Origin: Chloroflexota bacterium
Lineage (GTDB): Bacteria > Chloroflexota > Dormibacteria > Dormibacterales > Dormibacteraceae
Reading direction: 5' to 3'
Length of the DNA stretch: 64,000 nucleotides
NCBI GenBank assembly: GCA_005882115.1
Contig: VBEG01000022.1
Coordinates: 1 to 64,000, forward strand
Part shown: piece by piece, positions 7,143-14,913 of the stretch
Position numbering within the stretch: the stretch's first letter is position 1
Layout of the letters: each line of letters opens with the position of its first letter
Translations under genes and position numbers: made by a program
Notes under the pieces: model-generated
What the model was told of the DNA's origin: nothing
Seen by the model: only the letters and a program-made list of their open reading frames with translations
The model's database searches: none

Positions 7143-9113
7143 TTAGCTCCCGGTGTTGACCTCCGTGATCCTGGTGTCCCAGTTGCCCAGCAGCGTCCGG
7201 GTGCCACCGCAGCTGGCCGCCGTGGCGATGAACGTGCGGAGGGTGCATGTTTGCCCGATGTACTCCGATCCGATCCAGATATGGGTGCCTTCAACGGCGG
7301 CTGCGCCGTAATCGCCCCAGCGAGGGCGGAAGGGGAAGGGGGCGGTCAGGCCCACGGTGCCGGTGAACCCGTCGTCGGGGCCTAGCCCCATCGCCGCGAC
7401 CTGGACGGGTCCCACCCCGTTGGCGTCGATCGAGACGAAGGCTGCGCTCGGATAGAAGTCCCTGCCGACCAGGGTGAACGCCATCACGCCCTTGCCGTTC
7501 GAGGTGACCGCGATCGCCGGGTAGGTAACGTTGTTCTGGCTGACCGCCAGGTAACCCCGCTTGACGATCGATCCGGCACCGACCGGGTTGACAACGAACC
7601 ACTCAATGCCGGCCCGCGTGTTGGCCGACGAGTTGACGGCGGTGTCGAGTGCGCCCCAAAGACGCCCATTTGCAAAGACAACTTGCTGCATGCGTGTGTC
7701 ATTGCTGTCGATCGCCGCCTCGTGCTCGGGAGCGAACGGATCCCGCGCGCCGAAGATGCTGGTTGCGCACGCGTGCTTGTTCAAGCACGCGATCAAAGGC
7801 GTCGACCCGACCTTCTGTTCAGAAAATGCCGGGACAACATACAGCCCGACCGTCAGAGTGCTGTGGGACAGCGACAGGTTCACAGTCGCGTCGAGTGTGG
7901 ACGTGTGGGTAAGCGACCAAACCAGCAGCTGATTGGATCGCCTCGGGCCGACGCTGGCCCCGTTTCCATGCGCTTCATCGGCGGCGTTCGAGCTCAGGAA
8001 ATACTCGGTTCCGCCGTTGGCGGAGGAGCTCTGACCGGCTGGCGAGGTCGCGGGCCAGATGGTGAAGCCTGAGTTACCCGCGTCCATGCCATGGGTGTCC
8101 AGCTGCGTGACCGCAACCGTCGCCGCGTTGGCGGCAAGGGCTGCCTTCGAGAACGCATAGATCTGCGCTCCGTGGAAGTCATTGCCGAAAAAGGAATATT
8201 CGTTGGTCGTCAAGTAGATTCCGTTCGCGTCAGCGCCCAGGTGCGGGTAGTCACCGATGCAGGCGTCGGTGTACGTCGGCGGAAACGTCGGCGGTATGAC
8301 GCCAAACGGTGGAATTCCAGTGCATCCGTGGTCTGGGGTGCCGAGGTTGCCATCGTCCTGAACCTCTACGCGATATACGGTCCATGTCGCGGTGGTCGGA
8401 TCGCCACCGTTGCTGACCGCGAGGTCAAGGTGGTTCTGACCGGTGAAATCGCCGGTCGCCGGGAACACCTCGAGGGTGAGCACATCCGCGAACCAGCGAT
8501 TGGTGGCGGCGTCGTAATAGCAGCTCGGATCGGTCACCTCGGGACCGATGATGAAGTTGGTGCGATCAAACTGCGCCGGGTAGCCGAGGAAAGTGTTGAG
8601 ATCCTCCACGCCAGTAGCCGTGCCGTCAGGACGCCAGATCGTCATGACGTCGTTGATGACTTCCATCTTGAATCCGTTGCCCACGCAAAGCCCCTGGTCG
8701 GGCGGCTCGAGTGAGAATTGATTGCCGCCGTTGGCGAGGCGCTGTTGGCGGTGGTTGAGCCCGTCGAACGAAGCCACCACGCTCAGGGGACCCTGGCTCG
8801 AAACACCAACCCCCGCAGCGATCGGCGCGGTGTTGACGCGGGGTGCTGTGTGTTCGATCGAACGGCTGCGATTGACACCATGCTGGTTGTGGGAGCTTGC
8901 GTTGCCGCCGGTCGCCGGTAAGCCGATCTCCTGCAGGCCTGTGTCAGCGCCTTCGGACTGCGGTTTGAAAGAAGTCGAACCGACGGCGCCGACCTGCCGC
9001 GTGACTCCGCCACTCCCTGTCGACGCAGCGACGGTCGGTGCGATCGCGACGGTGGCGGCGAATATCAATGCCGCGAGGGCACCGCTGGGAATGCCGAATC
9101 TGCGGTACGTCAT
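7143..9113 (-). CDS. Large secreted protein of unknown function, probable beta-propeller
   Basis: 656 residues from ATG 9113, chosen because AAAAGGGG sits five bases upstream; a GTG two codons earlier is less well placed. A signal peptide covers ALAALIFAATVAIAPTVAAS. The mature protein has features of secreted propeller-like proteins: GNQFSLEPPDQGLCVGNGF, DPSCYYDAATNRWFADVLTL, HPHLGADANGIYLTTNEYSF-type blades and RWGDYGAAAVEGTHIWIGSEY near the end. Cysteines are few and spaced as disulfides. No catalytic motif is recognised. It may bind or process an extracellular polymer; that is a guess. Monocistronic, with its own leader and terminator. Confidence 0.6.
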   Translation of the reverse strand: MTYRRFGIPSGALAALIFAATVAIAPTVAASTGSGGVTRQVGAVGSTSFKPQSEGADTGLQEIGLPATGGNASSHNQHGVNRSRSIEHTAPRVNTAPIAAGVGVSSQGPLSVVASFDGLNHRQQRLANGGNQFSLEPPDQGLCVGNGFKMEVINDVMTIWRPDGTATGVEDLNTFLGYPAQFDRTNFIIGPEVTDPSCYYDAATNRWFADVLTLEVFPATGDFTGQNHLDLAVSNGGDPTTATWTVYRVEVQDDGNLGTPDHGCTGIPPFGVIPPTFPPTYTDACIGDYPHLGADANGIYLTTNEYSFFGNDFHGAQIYAFSKAALAANAATVAVTQLDTHGMDAGNSGFTIWPATSPAGQSSSANGGTEYFLSSNAADEAHGNGASVGPRRSNQLLVWSLTHTSTLDATVNLSLSHSTLTVGLYVVPAFSEQKVGSTPLIACLNKHACATSIFGARDPFAPEHEAAIDSNDTRMQQVVFANGRLWGALDTAVNSSANTRAGIEWFVVNPVGAGSIVKRGYLAVSQNNVTYPAIAVTSNGKGVMAFTLVGRDFYPSAAFVSIDANGVGPVQVAAMGLGPDDGFTGTVGLTAPFPFRPRWGDYGAAAVEGTHIWIGSEYIGQTCTLRTFIATAASCGGTRTLLGNWDTRITEVNTGS

Positions 9114-9182
9114 ACACACCCCTTTTCAAAGGTCCTACGGCACACCGCCCTGCGTGCTCGGCGCGAGCTTCAGGAAATAGTA
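9114..9182 (-). promoter_or_regulatory. Promoter and 5' leader of the 656-aa secreted gene
   Basis: A TACTAT box (9177-9182) lies 63 bases before the ATG, with TTGATT 15 bases further upstream as a possible -35. The leader then reads AGC plus a GC-rich stem region, TGCCGT, and GAAAAGGGG before the start, the same order as in the leader at 6915-6990. Confidence 0.45.
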
Positions 9183-9256
9183 CCGGGATTGTTACAGAAT
9201 CAAGAAAGGGCCTCAGGCCGGTCCGTCAGAGTTCCGCTACGCTCTTTTTTCACGAC

Positions 9257-9332
9257 GCCGCCGTAGCTCAATTGGCAGAGCAGCTGTTTTGTAAACAGCA
9301 GGTTACGGGTTCGATTCCTGTCGGCGGCTCCA
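9257..9332 (+). tRNA. tRNA-Thr (anticodon TGT)
   Basis: Cloverleaf with acceptor GCCGCCG/CGGCGGC, D arm TAGCTCAATTGGCAGAGCA, anticodon stem GCTGT/ACAGC with loop TTTGTAA (TGT at positions 34-36), T arm with GGTTCGATTCC, discriminator T and an encoded CCA end. It reads ACA codons. It lies alone between the secreted-protein gene and the DinB gene. Confidence 0.95.
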
Positions 9333-9349
9333 ACGAGGGGAGGCATGTC

Positions 9350-9814
9350 ATGGAACGGCAAGAGCGCGCGCAGTTGATCACGCATTACCGCGACGGTTAT
9401 CGCGTCGTGACCGAGGCCCTCGCCGGCGTGACCGACGAAGAGCTCGACCGCTCGGCCACAGGTGACTGGACGCCGCGCCAGATCGCGCATCACCTCGCCG
9501 ACAGCGAGATGATGTCCGCAATCCGCATCCGGCGCCTGCTCGCGGAGGCCGAGCCGGTCATCTATGGATACGACGAGAAGGCGTTCGCCGAGCGCCTCAC
9601 CGGCGACCGACCGATCCAGCCGTCGCTCGAGGCGATGCGCTGGGCGCGCGAGACTTGCGCGCAGCTCATCGACCGTATGACCGACGCAGACTGGCGCATC
9701 GTAGGCACTCATACGGAAAGCGGCCGTTACGGAACAGAGGACTGGCTGCGCATCTACGCGGGCCACGCCCACGAGCACGCCGATCAGATCAAGCGCGCGC
9801 GCGGCAAGTCGTAG
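9350..9814 (+). CDS. DinB superfamily protein
   Basis: 154 residues from ATG 9350 behind GAGGGGAGG; upstream open frame runs through the tRNA and is not coding. The DinB four-helix bundle is visible: GDWTPRQIAHHLADSEMMS holds the first metal-ligand His, and RIYAGHAHEHADQIKRAR the C-terminal HxxxH pair. Family members are metal-dependent thiol transferases (bacillithiol, mycothiol or glutathione) or of unknown function. It ends four bases before the M20 peptidase gene, so the two are probably co-transcribed. The first gene of the window belongs to the same superfamily but is clearly different. Confidence 0.75.
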   Translation: MERQERAQLITHYRDGYRVVTEALAGVTDEELDRSATGDWTPRQIAHHLADSEMMSAIRIRRLLAEAEPVIYGYDEKAFAERLTGDRPIQPSLEAMRWARETCAQLIDRMTDADWRIVGTHTESGRYGTEDWLRIYAGHAHEHADQIKRARGKS

Positions 9815-9817
9815 GTA

Positions 9818-11209
9818 GTGACGACCGCGCACTCCCTGCTCGAGTCCGCGCTGTCTGCAGCGCGGGCGCATCGCAAGGAAGACCTCGACGACCTTGTCGA
9901 TGAGCTACGTATTCCCTCGGTCAGCACGCTCCCCGAGCGCCGCGCCGACTGCCTTCGCAACGCGCGGTGGCTCCGCGACCGCTTCGAGGCAATGGGCATG
10001 GAGGCGCAGATCGTCGACGTCTTGCCGAACAAGCTGCCGGTTGTGGTGGCCGACTCGCGTCATCTGCCGGGTAAGCCCCACCTGACGATCTACGGTCACT
10101 ACGACGTTCAGCCGCCAGACCCGCTGGAGGAGTGGAGGTCACCACCCTTCGAACCCGCGATCCGCGACGGTCACCTGTGGGCGCGGGGCGCCGCCGACAA
10201 CAAGGGCAACCACATGGTCACGGTCAAGGCCGTGGAGCATCTCGTCGCCGCCGGTGGAGCACCGGTAAACATCCGGTTCCTCATCGAGGGCGAGGAAGAG
10301 ATCACTGGTCCATCGCTTCCGGCCTTCCTGCGCCAGAAGGGCAAGGACCTTAAGACAGATGCTGTCCTCATCTGGGACGGCGGCATGGACGAAGACGGAA
10401 ACCCGACGCTCGCCACCGCGCTTCGCGGCCTGCTGTACACGGAGCTGCATGCCAAGGGGGCGGCCGTTGACCTGCACTCCGGAACCTACGGTGGTGTCGC
10501 GCCCAACCCCATCAACACCCTGGCCCGTGTGATCGGCGAGCTCAAAGACCGCCATGGGCACGTGGCCATCCCAGGCTTTTACGACCACGTCCGCGACCCG
10601 AGCGACGAAGAGCTCACGCGATGGAGAAAAGAGGAGCCGAGATACATCGAGGCCGTCAAGGAGTTCACAGGCGCCAAGGCGCTGGAAGGCGAGGAAGGAT
10701 TCCTCGCCATCGAACGTGCCGGGAGCCGTCCTACGTTTGACGCCAACGGCATCGTCGGCGGGTTTGTCGGCGATGGCCAGAAGACGGTGATACCCGCGCG
10801 CGCGTCCGCCAAGGTGAGCATGCGCCTCGTACCGGACCAGGACCCGGATGCTGTTCTCGCCGGTCTGGAGAAAAGGGTGCGCGAGCTCACAACGCGTGGC
10901 GTTGACCTGGAGGTCACGATGCTCAGCAGCGCGCCGCCGGTGATGTGCAGCGTCGACAACGCGGCTGCACGTGCGCTGCGAACCGCTTACAGCGAGGCGT
11001 TCGGCAAGGACACGGCCCTGGTCAGAGTTGGCGGTTCGATTCCCGTTGCTGTCGATTTCCAGGAGGCTCTCGGCGCGCCGCTTCTGGTCAGCGGGATCGC
11101 GCAGGCCGACTGCGCGCTGCACTCACCGAACGAGCACCTCCTGATCGACAACTATCACCGCGGGATCGAAGCGTTGATCCGCTTCATCTGCGGACTGGCG
11201 GAGAGCTAG
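9818..11209 (+). CDS. M20 family dipeptidase / metallopeptidase
   Basis: 463 residues from a GTG four bases after the DinB stop. Zinc ligands of the M20 family are all visible: YGHYDVQPP (His and the catalytic Asp), RGAADNKGNH (bridging Asp), LIEGEEEITGP (general-base Glu and ligand Glu), and a terminal His in DCALHSPNEHLLIDNY. The dimerisation lid lies between about residues 215 and 330. It most resembles cytosolic non-specific dipeptidases / carnosinase-like enzymes that release C-terminal amino acids from short peptides. There is no signal peptide. Its last four bases overlap the converging oxidoreductase gene. Confidence 0.85.
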   Translation: MTTAHSLLESALSAARAHRKEDLDDLVDELRIPSVSTLPERRADCLRNARWLRDRFEAMGMEAQIVDVLPNKLPVVVADSRHLPGKPHLTIYGHYDVQPPDPLEEWRSPPFEPAIRDGHLWARGAADNKGNHMVTVKAVEHLVAAGGAPVNIRFLIEGEEEITGPSLPAFLRQKGKDLKTDAVLIWDGGMDEDGNPTLATALRGLLYTELHAKGAAVDLHSGTYGGVAPNPINTLARVIGELKDRHGHVAIPGFYDHVRDPSDEELTRWRKEEPRYIEAVKEFTGAKALEGEEGFLAIERAGSRPTFDANGIVGGFVGDGQKTVIPARASAKVSMRLVPDQDPDAVLAGLEKRVRELTTRGVDLEVTMLSSAPPVMCSVDNAAARALRTAYSEAFGKDTALVRVGGSIPVAVDFQEALGAPLLVSGIAQADCALHSPNEHLLIDNYHRGIEALIRFICGLAES

Positions 11210-11583
11210 GCCGGAAGCAGCTCGAACACGGCCTGCTCGCCTTTGGTCAGCGGCTCACCGGCTTTGGATGGCTTGACGTATGTGCCGTACTTCTTGCGCG
11301 CGAGCTGCGAGGTGGTGCGCGCCTCGTCGGGATCGGTCACGTGGCGCGGCCTGACCTTGACCGACTTGTCGGCGATACGAAGCGTGGCCTCGCCGCGGGC
11401 GAGGAAGTTCTGGGGCCAGTCGCGCTTCATTCCCTCGCCAGACCGGATATAGAGATGTTTGCCGTCGGTCGAGATCCAGATGGTCACCGGATACGCCTTG
11501 CCAGACTTCCGGCCCGTCGTGGTGAGGGTGACTTCTTTCTCTGAAGCGGCCGCATCGATCAGGTCTTGGGTGAAAGAAGCCAT
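11206..11583 (-). CDS. F420/flavin-type nitroreductase family deazaflavin oxidoreductase (PNPOx-like fold)
   Basis: 125 residues from the ATG at 11583 (MASFTQDLIDAAA); an upstream start at 11622 would add a basic leader. It has the split-barrel signature LTTTGRKSGKAYPVTIWI, then YIRSGEGMKRDWPQNFLARG, seen in small Rv3547/DUF385-type proteins of Actinobacteria and Chloroflexota that use F420 or FMN to reduce quinones and nitro compounds. No operon partner; it converges on the M20 gene and is divergent from the C39 gene. Confidence 0.7.
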   Translation of the reverse strand: MASFTQDLIDAAASEKEVTLTTTGRKSGKAYPVTIWISTDGKHLYIRSGEGMKRDWPQNFLARGEATLRIADKSVKVRPRHVTDPDEARTTSQLARKKYGTYVKPSKAGEPLTKGEQAVFELLPA

Positions 11584-11641
11584 CAACTTCTTATACCGTG
11601 GCCACCCACGACCGAATTTCATCGGCTACGATCCCCGGACA

Positions 11642-13135
11642 GTGGAGCTCCGCCTGGGGCGGTTCGTGGTTCTGGGGGCCGGTTCAACCGCGTTGGTCGC
11701 GCTTCTCTCAGCGTCCGTCCTTTATCTATTGCCGAGCGCCGGCGCCGGCGTCGGAGGCGGCGCCCTGGGCTGGGTCGAGGGCGCGCCGTCGCAGATGAAG
11801 CCGCCGGTCGACAATCAGCGCCACCTCTACGTGCTGGACGGATGGGGCGGCGTGCACCCGGTCGGGGCGTCGCCGGTCCTTGCCACCAGCGCCTCCTGGC
11901 CGACCAAGGACATCGCGTTCAGTCTCGCCCTCTTCCCCGACGGGACCGGCGGATACGTGATGGACGGCTGGGGCCGGCTTCATCCGCTCGGCGTCGCGCC
12001 GGCGATCGACAGCGGCGTGTACTGGCCACACTGGATCGGCGCGCGAGAGATCGTCATGGCGCCATGGTCGTCGGCGAGCGACCCGGCCGGCTACCTGCTG
12101 GATGCCGACGGTGGCATCCATCCATTCGGAGACGCCCCGGCGGCGATGGGCAACACCACCTGGCCGGGCAAGGGGATCGCACGGGCGCTCGTGCTCAGCG
12201 GCGGCAGCACCCGCGACGCAGTCATGGGCTACACCCTCGACGGCTTCGGGGGCGTCCATCCGTTTGGCGGCGCGCGCGAGATTTTCGGGAGCGCGCAATG
12301 GACCGCAGACATCGCACGCGGGCTCGTGCTGACGACAGCCCGCAACGGGCTTTTTGTCCAGGGCTACACGCTCGACTACTCCGGCGGAATTCACCCGTTT
12401 GGAGGAGCGCCGGCGATAAGCGCTTCCGCGGTGTGGCCAGGACGTGACATGGCCGACTCGATCGTCGCCTGGACCGGCGCCAAACAGGACGCGCCAGGCG
12501 GCTGGGTCCTCGACCGGCACGGCGACGTACACGCGTGGGGCAGCGCGCCCGCGCTCGAACCCTCGCAAACGTGGCCGGCCTGGGACATCGCGCGCGGACT
12601 CGCAGGCGCGGGCAGCGGTGGCGGGAGCACGGAGCGCGTCGTTCTCGACCCCCAACCGGGCGGCGACGCCTGGGGCGCGTATTTCAACCAGCGCGACACG
12701 CGGTGGGCCTCGGTCGGTGTCGGGCCGACTGCTCATCCGGTGTGGGAGATCGGCTGCCTGCTATCCGACCTCGCGATGGTGTACTCGCACTTCGGCTTGA
12801 GCTCGGTCACCCCGGCCACGGTCGCGGCGCACGCCGGCTGGTTCAACGGGCATGGGGCGATCTACAACTCGGCTCTGAACATCCCGGGGCACACCACGGT
12901 CGTCAATCACAACCCGAGCGCCGCGTGGATCGCGGAGCAGGTGTCGGCAGGCCATCCGGTAATCGTCGGCATGAACCTGCCGAGCGGGGGAACGCACTTT
13001 GTCGTCCTCACGGGACAAGCCGGATCGTCCGATTACTGGGTGAATGACCCGTGGGAGCAGAACGCGATGCACGTGCCGTTCTCCGGGGATTGGTTCACGC
13101 GAGGCCCGATCTACGAGGCGTTCGCGTTCATCTGA
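11642..13135 (+). CDS. Secreted six-repeat protein with C-terminal C39-like cysteine peptidase domain
   Basis: 497 residues from GTG 11642, chosen because the signal/anchor segment FVVLGAGSTALVALLSASVL follows at once. Residues ~60-340 hold six repeats of about 48 residues with the core YxLDGxGGxHPFGxAP (for example VLDGWGGVHPVGASP, LLDADGGIHPFGDAP, TLDYSGGIHPFGGAP), likely a six-bladed propeller or beta-solenoid. The C-terminal part is a peptidase C39-like fold: Cys in VWEIGCLLSDLAMVYSHFG, His in GGTHFVVLTGQAG and Asp in WVNDPWEQN. It could cleave peptides or peptidoglycan stems outside the cell. Neighbours do not show its role. Confidence 0.75.
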   Translation: MELRLGRFVVLGAGSTALVALLSASVLYLLPSAGAGVGGGALGWVEGAPSQMKPPVDNQRHLYVLDGWGGVHPVGASPVLATSASWPTKDIAFSLALFPDGTGGYVMDGWGRLHPLGVAPAIDSGVYWPHWIGAREIVMAPWSSASDPAGYLLDADGGIHPFGDAPAAMGNTTWPGKGIARALVLSGGSTRDAVMGYTLDGFGGVHPFGGAREIFGSAQWTADIARGLVLTTARNGLFVQGYTLDYSGGIHPFGGAPAISASAVWPGRDMADSIVAWTGAKQDAPGGWVLDRHGDVHAWGSAPALEPSQTWPAWDIARGLAGAGSGGGSTERVVLDPQPGGDAWGAYFNQRDTRWASVGVGPTAHPVWEIGCLLSDLAMVYSHFGLSSVTPATVAAHAGWFNGHGAIYNSALNIPGHTTVVNHNPSAAWIAEQVSAGHPVIVGMNLPSGGTHFVVLTGQAGSSDYWVNDPWEQNAMHVPFSGDWFTRGPIYEAFAFI

Positions 13136-13141
13136 GCTCCG

Positions 13142-13175
13142 GTTTCCGCACGCTTTCCCCAAAACGTGCGGAAAC
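13142..13175. repeat. Perfect 11-bp inverted repeat after the C39 gene
   Basis: GTTTCCGCACG (13142-13152) and CGTGCGGAAAC (13165-13175) pair around a 12-base spacer; a third half-site ACGTGCGGAA follows at 13206-13215. There is no T tract on either strand. It could be a weak terminator or a binding site. Confidence 0.5.
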
Positions 13176-13283
13176 TCCACGGGCGATTTGCTCGATTTGG
13201 CGGATACGTGCGGAATTCTCGTTTACAGGCTGGGTAGGCACGTAGCTCATCGAGGAGCAGGTCCGCGGCGCGATTGTTTGCTT

Positions 13284-13592
13284 CTAAAGTCGTTCGATCT
13301 CCACGTCGGCTCGATCGCCCACGCTGAGCTTCGCCGCATCAAGCAGTTTCTTGCTCACGCTCACGGCGAGAATGCCACCGCCGGCGGGCATCGTATTGGA
13401 GGTGAACTCGACGCCGTTGATCACACCTTTGACCTTGAGCTGCTTGAGGCCTCCCAGCTCCTTCGTCACAGCGGCCGGAATGTCAATGACGGCCAGGCCG
13501 GACGCAGTCTCGGGCTTGAAGTAGCGCACCTTTCCTCGGAACGTCCTGGGACCAGCCACTCCAATGAAATAATCGCCTATAGAGAACCTCAA
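13284..13592 (-). CDS. DUF1905 domain protein
   Basis: Up to 102 residues. The core FRGKVRYFKPETASGLAVID, GVINGVEFTSNTMPAGGG and LGVSKKLLDAAKLSVGD-like segments match the small beta-barrel DUF1905, often found alone or with YdeI-type domains; function unknown. The track-independent start is uncertain: TTG 13592 gives the full length, GTG 13559 gives 91 residues and starts next to the conserved core. It lies just outside the left end of the proposed island. Confidence 0.65.
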   Translation of the reverse strand: MRFSIGDYFIGVAGPRTFRGKVRYFKPETASGLAVIDIPAAVTKELGGLKQLKVKGVINGVEFTSNTMPAGGGILAVSVSKKLLDAAKLSVGDRADVEIERL

Positions 13593-13634
13593 GACCGCCG
13601 CCGACGGCCCGAGCTGACTCAGGTCTCGACGGTG

Positions 13635-13693
13635 TGGCGGAGAGGGAGAGATTCGAACTCTCGATGGGCCAGTGACCCATAACGGTTTTCGAG
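13635..13693 (-). repeat. Displaced 3' fragment of tRNA-Ser (attachment-site copy)
   Basis: Matches bases 29687-29745 of the intact tRNA-Ser at all but one position (a T-loop GTTCGAA here against GTTCAAA there). It starts in the anticodon loop (CTCGAAAA side) and runs to the encoded CCA; upstream the match ends abruptly and the 5' half, with acceptor and D arm, is missing, so it cannot make a tRNA. Confidence 0.85.
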
Positions 13694-13809
13694 CTCGACT
13701 CTATGACCGATCTCGTTCTTGAATTCAGAACCGACCACAGGGCCATTTCCACAACGGTCAGAAACCGCTAGCCGCCGCCTTTTTCGTCAGCGCAGGCACG
13801 TAGAGAATA

Positions 13810-14913
13810 TCAACGTCGCCGGCGGTGGCCGGCGGTAGTCAGATGCTCGTGTAACCAGTCCGCCATCAGCGGGCGGTATTTGTACGCAATGTTGTTGCAC
13901 ACGTGGTTGCCGTCCGGATAGATGACCAGCGTCGCGTTCCCTGCCTCGCGCGCGATTCGTTCCGCGTGCGCCGGCGGGAACAGGCGATCCTTGGCACCGT
14001 GGATCACCAGCAGCGGCTGCGTGACCTTGCCGAGGATGCCTTCAAGGTTGAGCGTGTAGGCCTTGCGTTTCGCCTCGGCCTCGTCGGCTGACTTCGTATA
14101 GAAGACGTATCCGCCTTTCGTCAACGGGTTGAGCGCATCCCAGCACTCGCCCAGGTTGTAAGGCCCGGCAAGGCCGACGAGGGCCTTGATCCTCTTCTCG
14201 TACGCCGCCGCCCGAGGACCGTAGATCGCGCCCATGCTGATCCCCAACAGACCGACACGATCCTGATCCACTCCGATGTCAAGGCCCGCGAGGTGATCGA
14301 GCAGCGGCGTGATCACCGTCTCCCAGTTGGGTCGGATTGCGAAGTTGAGTGAGTTCTCCGACTGACCGGGACCGTCGATCGTGAGAGTCGCGAGGCCACG
14401 CCGAAGAAAGTCATCCTCGATTGCGAACAGCTCTTCCTTCGAGGAGTCGAGCCCAGGGACTAGCAACACAAGTGGCGGTTTGGAGGAACCTGCCGGCCGC
14501 CGCAGGTTGCCAGGGATGATGCCGCCTTCGAACGCAATCTCCAGGCGCTCCGCGGGAGGATCGAGGTAAGGCAGCGTCTTGCGGTAGACGGCGACCGACC
14601 TGTTGCGCAGCTCTCCGTGCAGCCCCGCATCTTCGAACCACAAGAACTTGCCAAGATGCCAGGACCAGGCGGCTCTCTGGTAGGCCTGGGCCGCCGACAC
14701 CCAGCGCCCGCGCTTCTCGGCATCCACGCCAAGCGCCTCGTGCATCTCGCCCACCGCCTTCCAGTTTGGTGCCCAATCTTTCCATTCGGTGGTGCGAGCC
14801 ACCGTTTCATCGAAGTCGTTGACGTCGATCCCGTTGGCGACGAAGCGTGGCCGCCAGTGGTGCGCGGCCACCTGCACCCGGTTGGTGGCTTCGTGCGCGG
14901 TCACGGTCCCCAT
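13810..14913 (-). CDS. Alpha/beta hydrolase, FrsA / 2,6-dihydroxypseudooxynicotine hydrolase-like
   Basis: 367 residues. An N-terminal helical cap of about 140 residues (WSWHLGKFLWFEDAGLHG region) precedes an alpha/beta hydrolase core. The oxyanion strand is PLVLLVPGLDSSKEELF, the nucleophile elbow GLLGISMGAIYGPRA, the acid IHGAKDRLFPPAH and the catalytic His DGNHVCNNIAYK. The cap-plus-core layout is that of 2,6-dihydroxypseudooxynicotine hydrolase, which cleaves carbon-carbon bonds, and of related esterases. It is the last gene of the liv operon and overlaps the FAD oxidoreductase by 13 bases, so it probably acts on the same imported compound or a product of it. Substrate unknown. Confidence 0.75.
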   Translation of the reverse strand: MGTVTAHEATNRVQVAAHHWRPRFVANGIDVNDFDETVARTTEWKDWAPNWKAVGEMHEALGVDAEKRGRWVSAAQAYQRAAWSWHLGKFLWFEDAGLHGELRNRSVAVYRKTLPYLDPPAERLEIAFEGGIIPGNLRRPAGSSKPPLVLLVPGLDSSKEELFAIEDDFLRRGLATLTIDGPGQSENSLNFAIRPNWETVITPLLDHLAGLDIGVDQDRVGLLGISMGAIYGPRAAAYEKRIKALVGLAGPYNLGECWDALNPLTKGGYVFYTKSADEAEAKRKAYTLNLEGILGKVTQPLLVIHGAKDRLFPPAHAERIAREAGNATLVIYPDGNHVCNNIAYKYRPLMADWLHEHLTTAGHRRRR

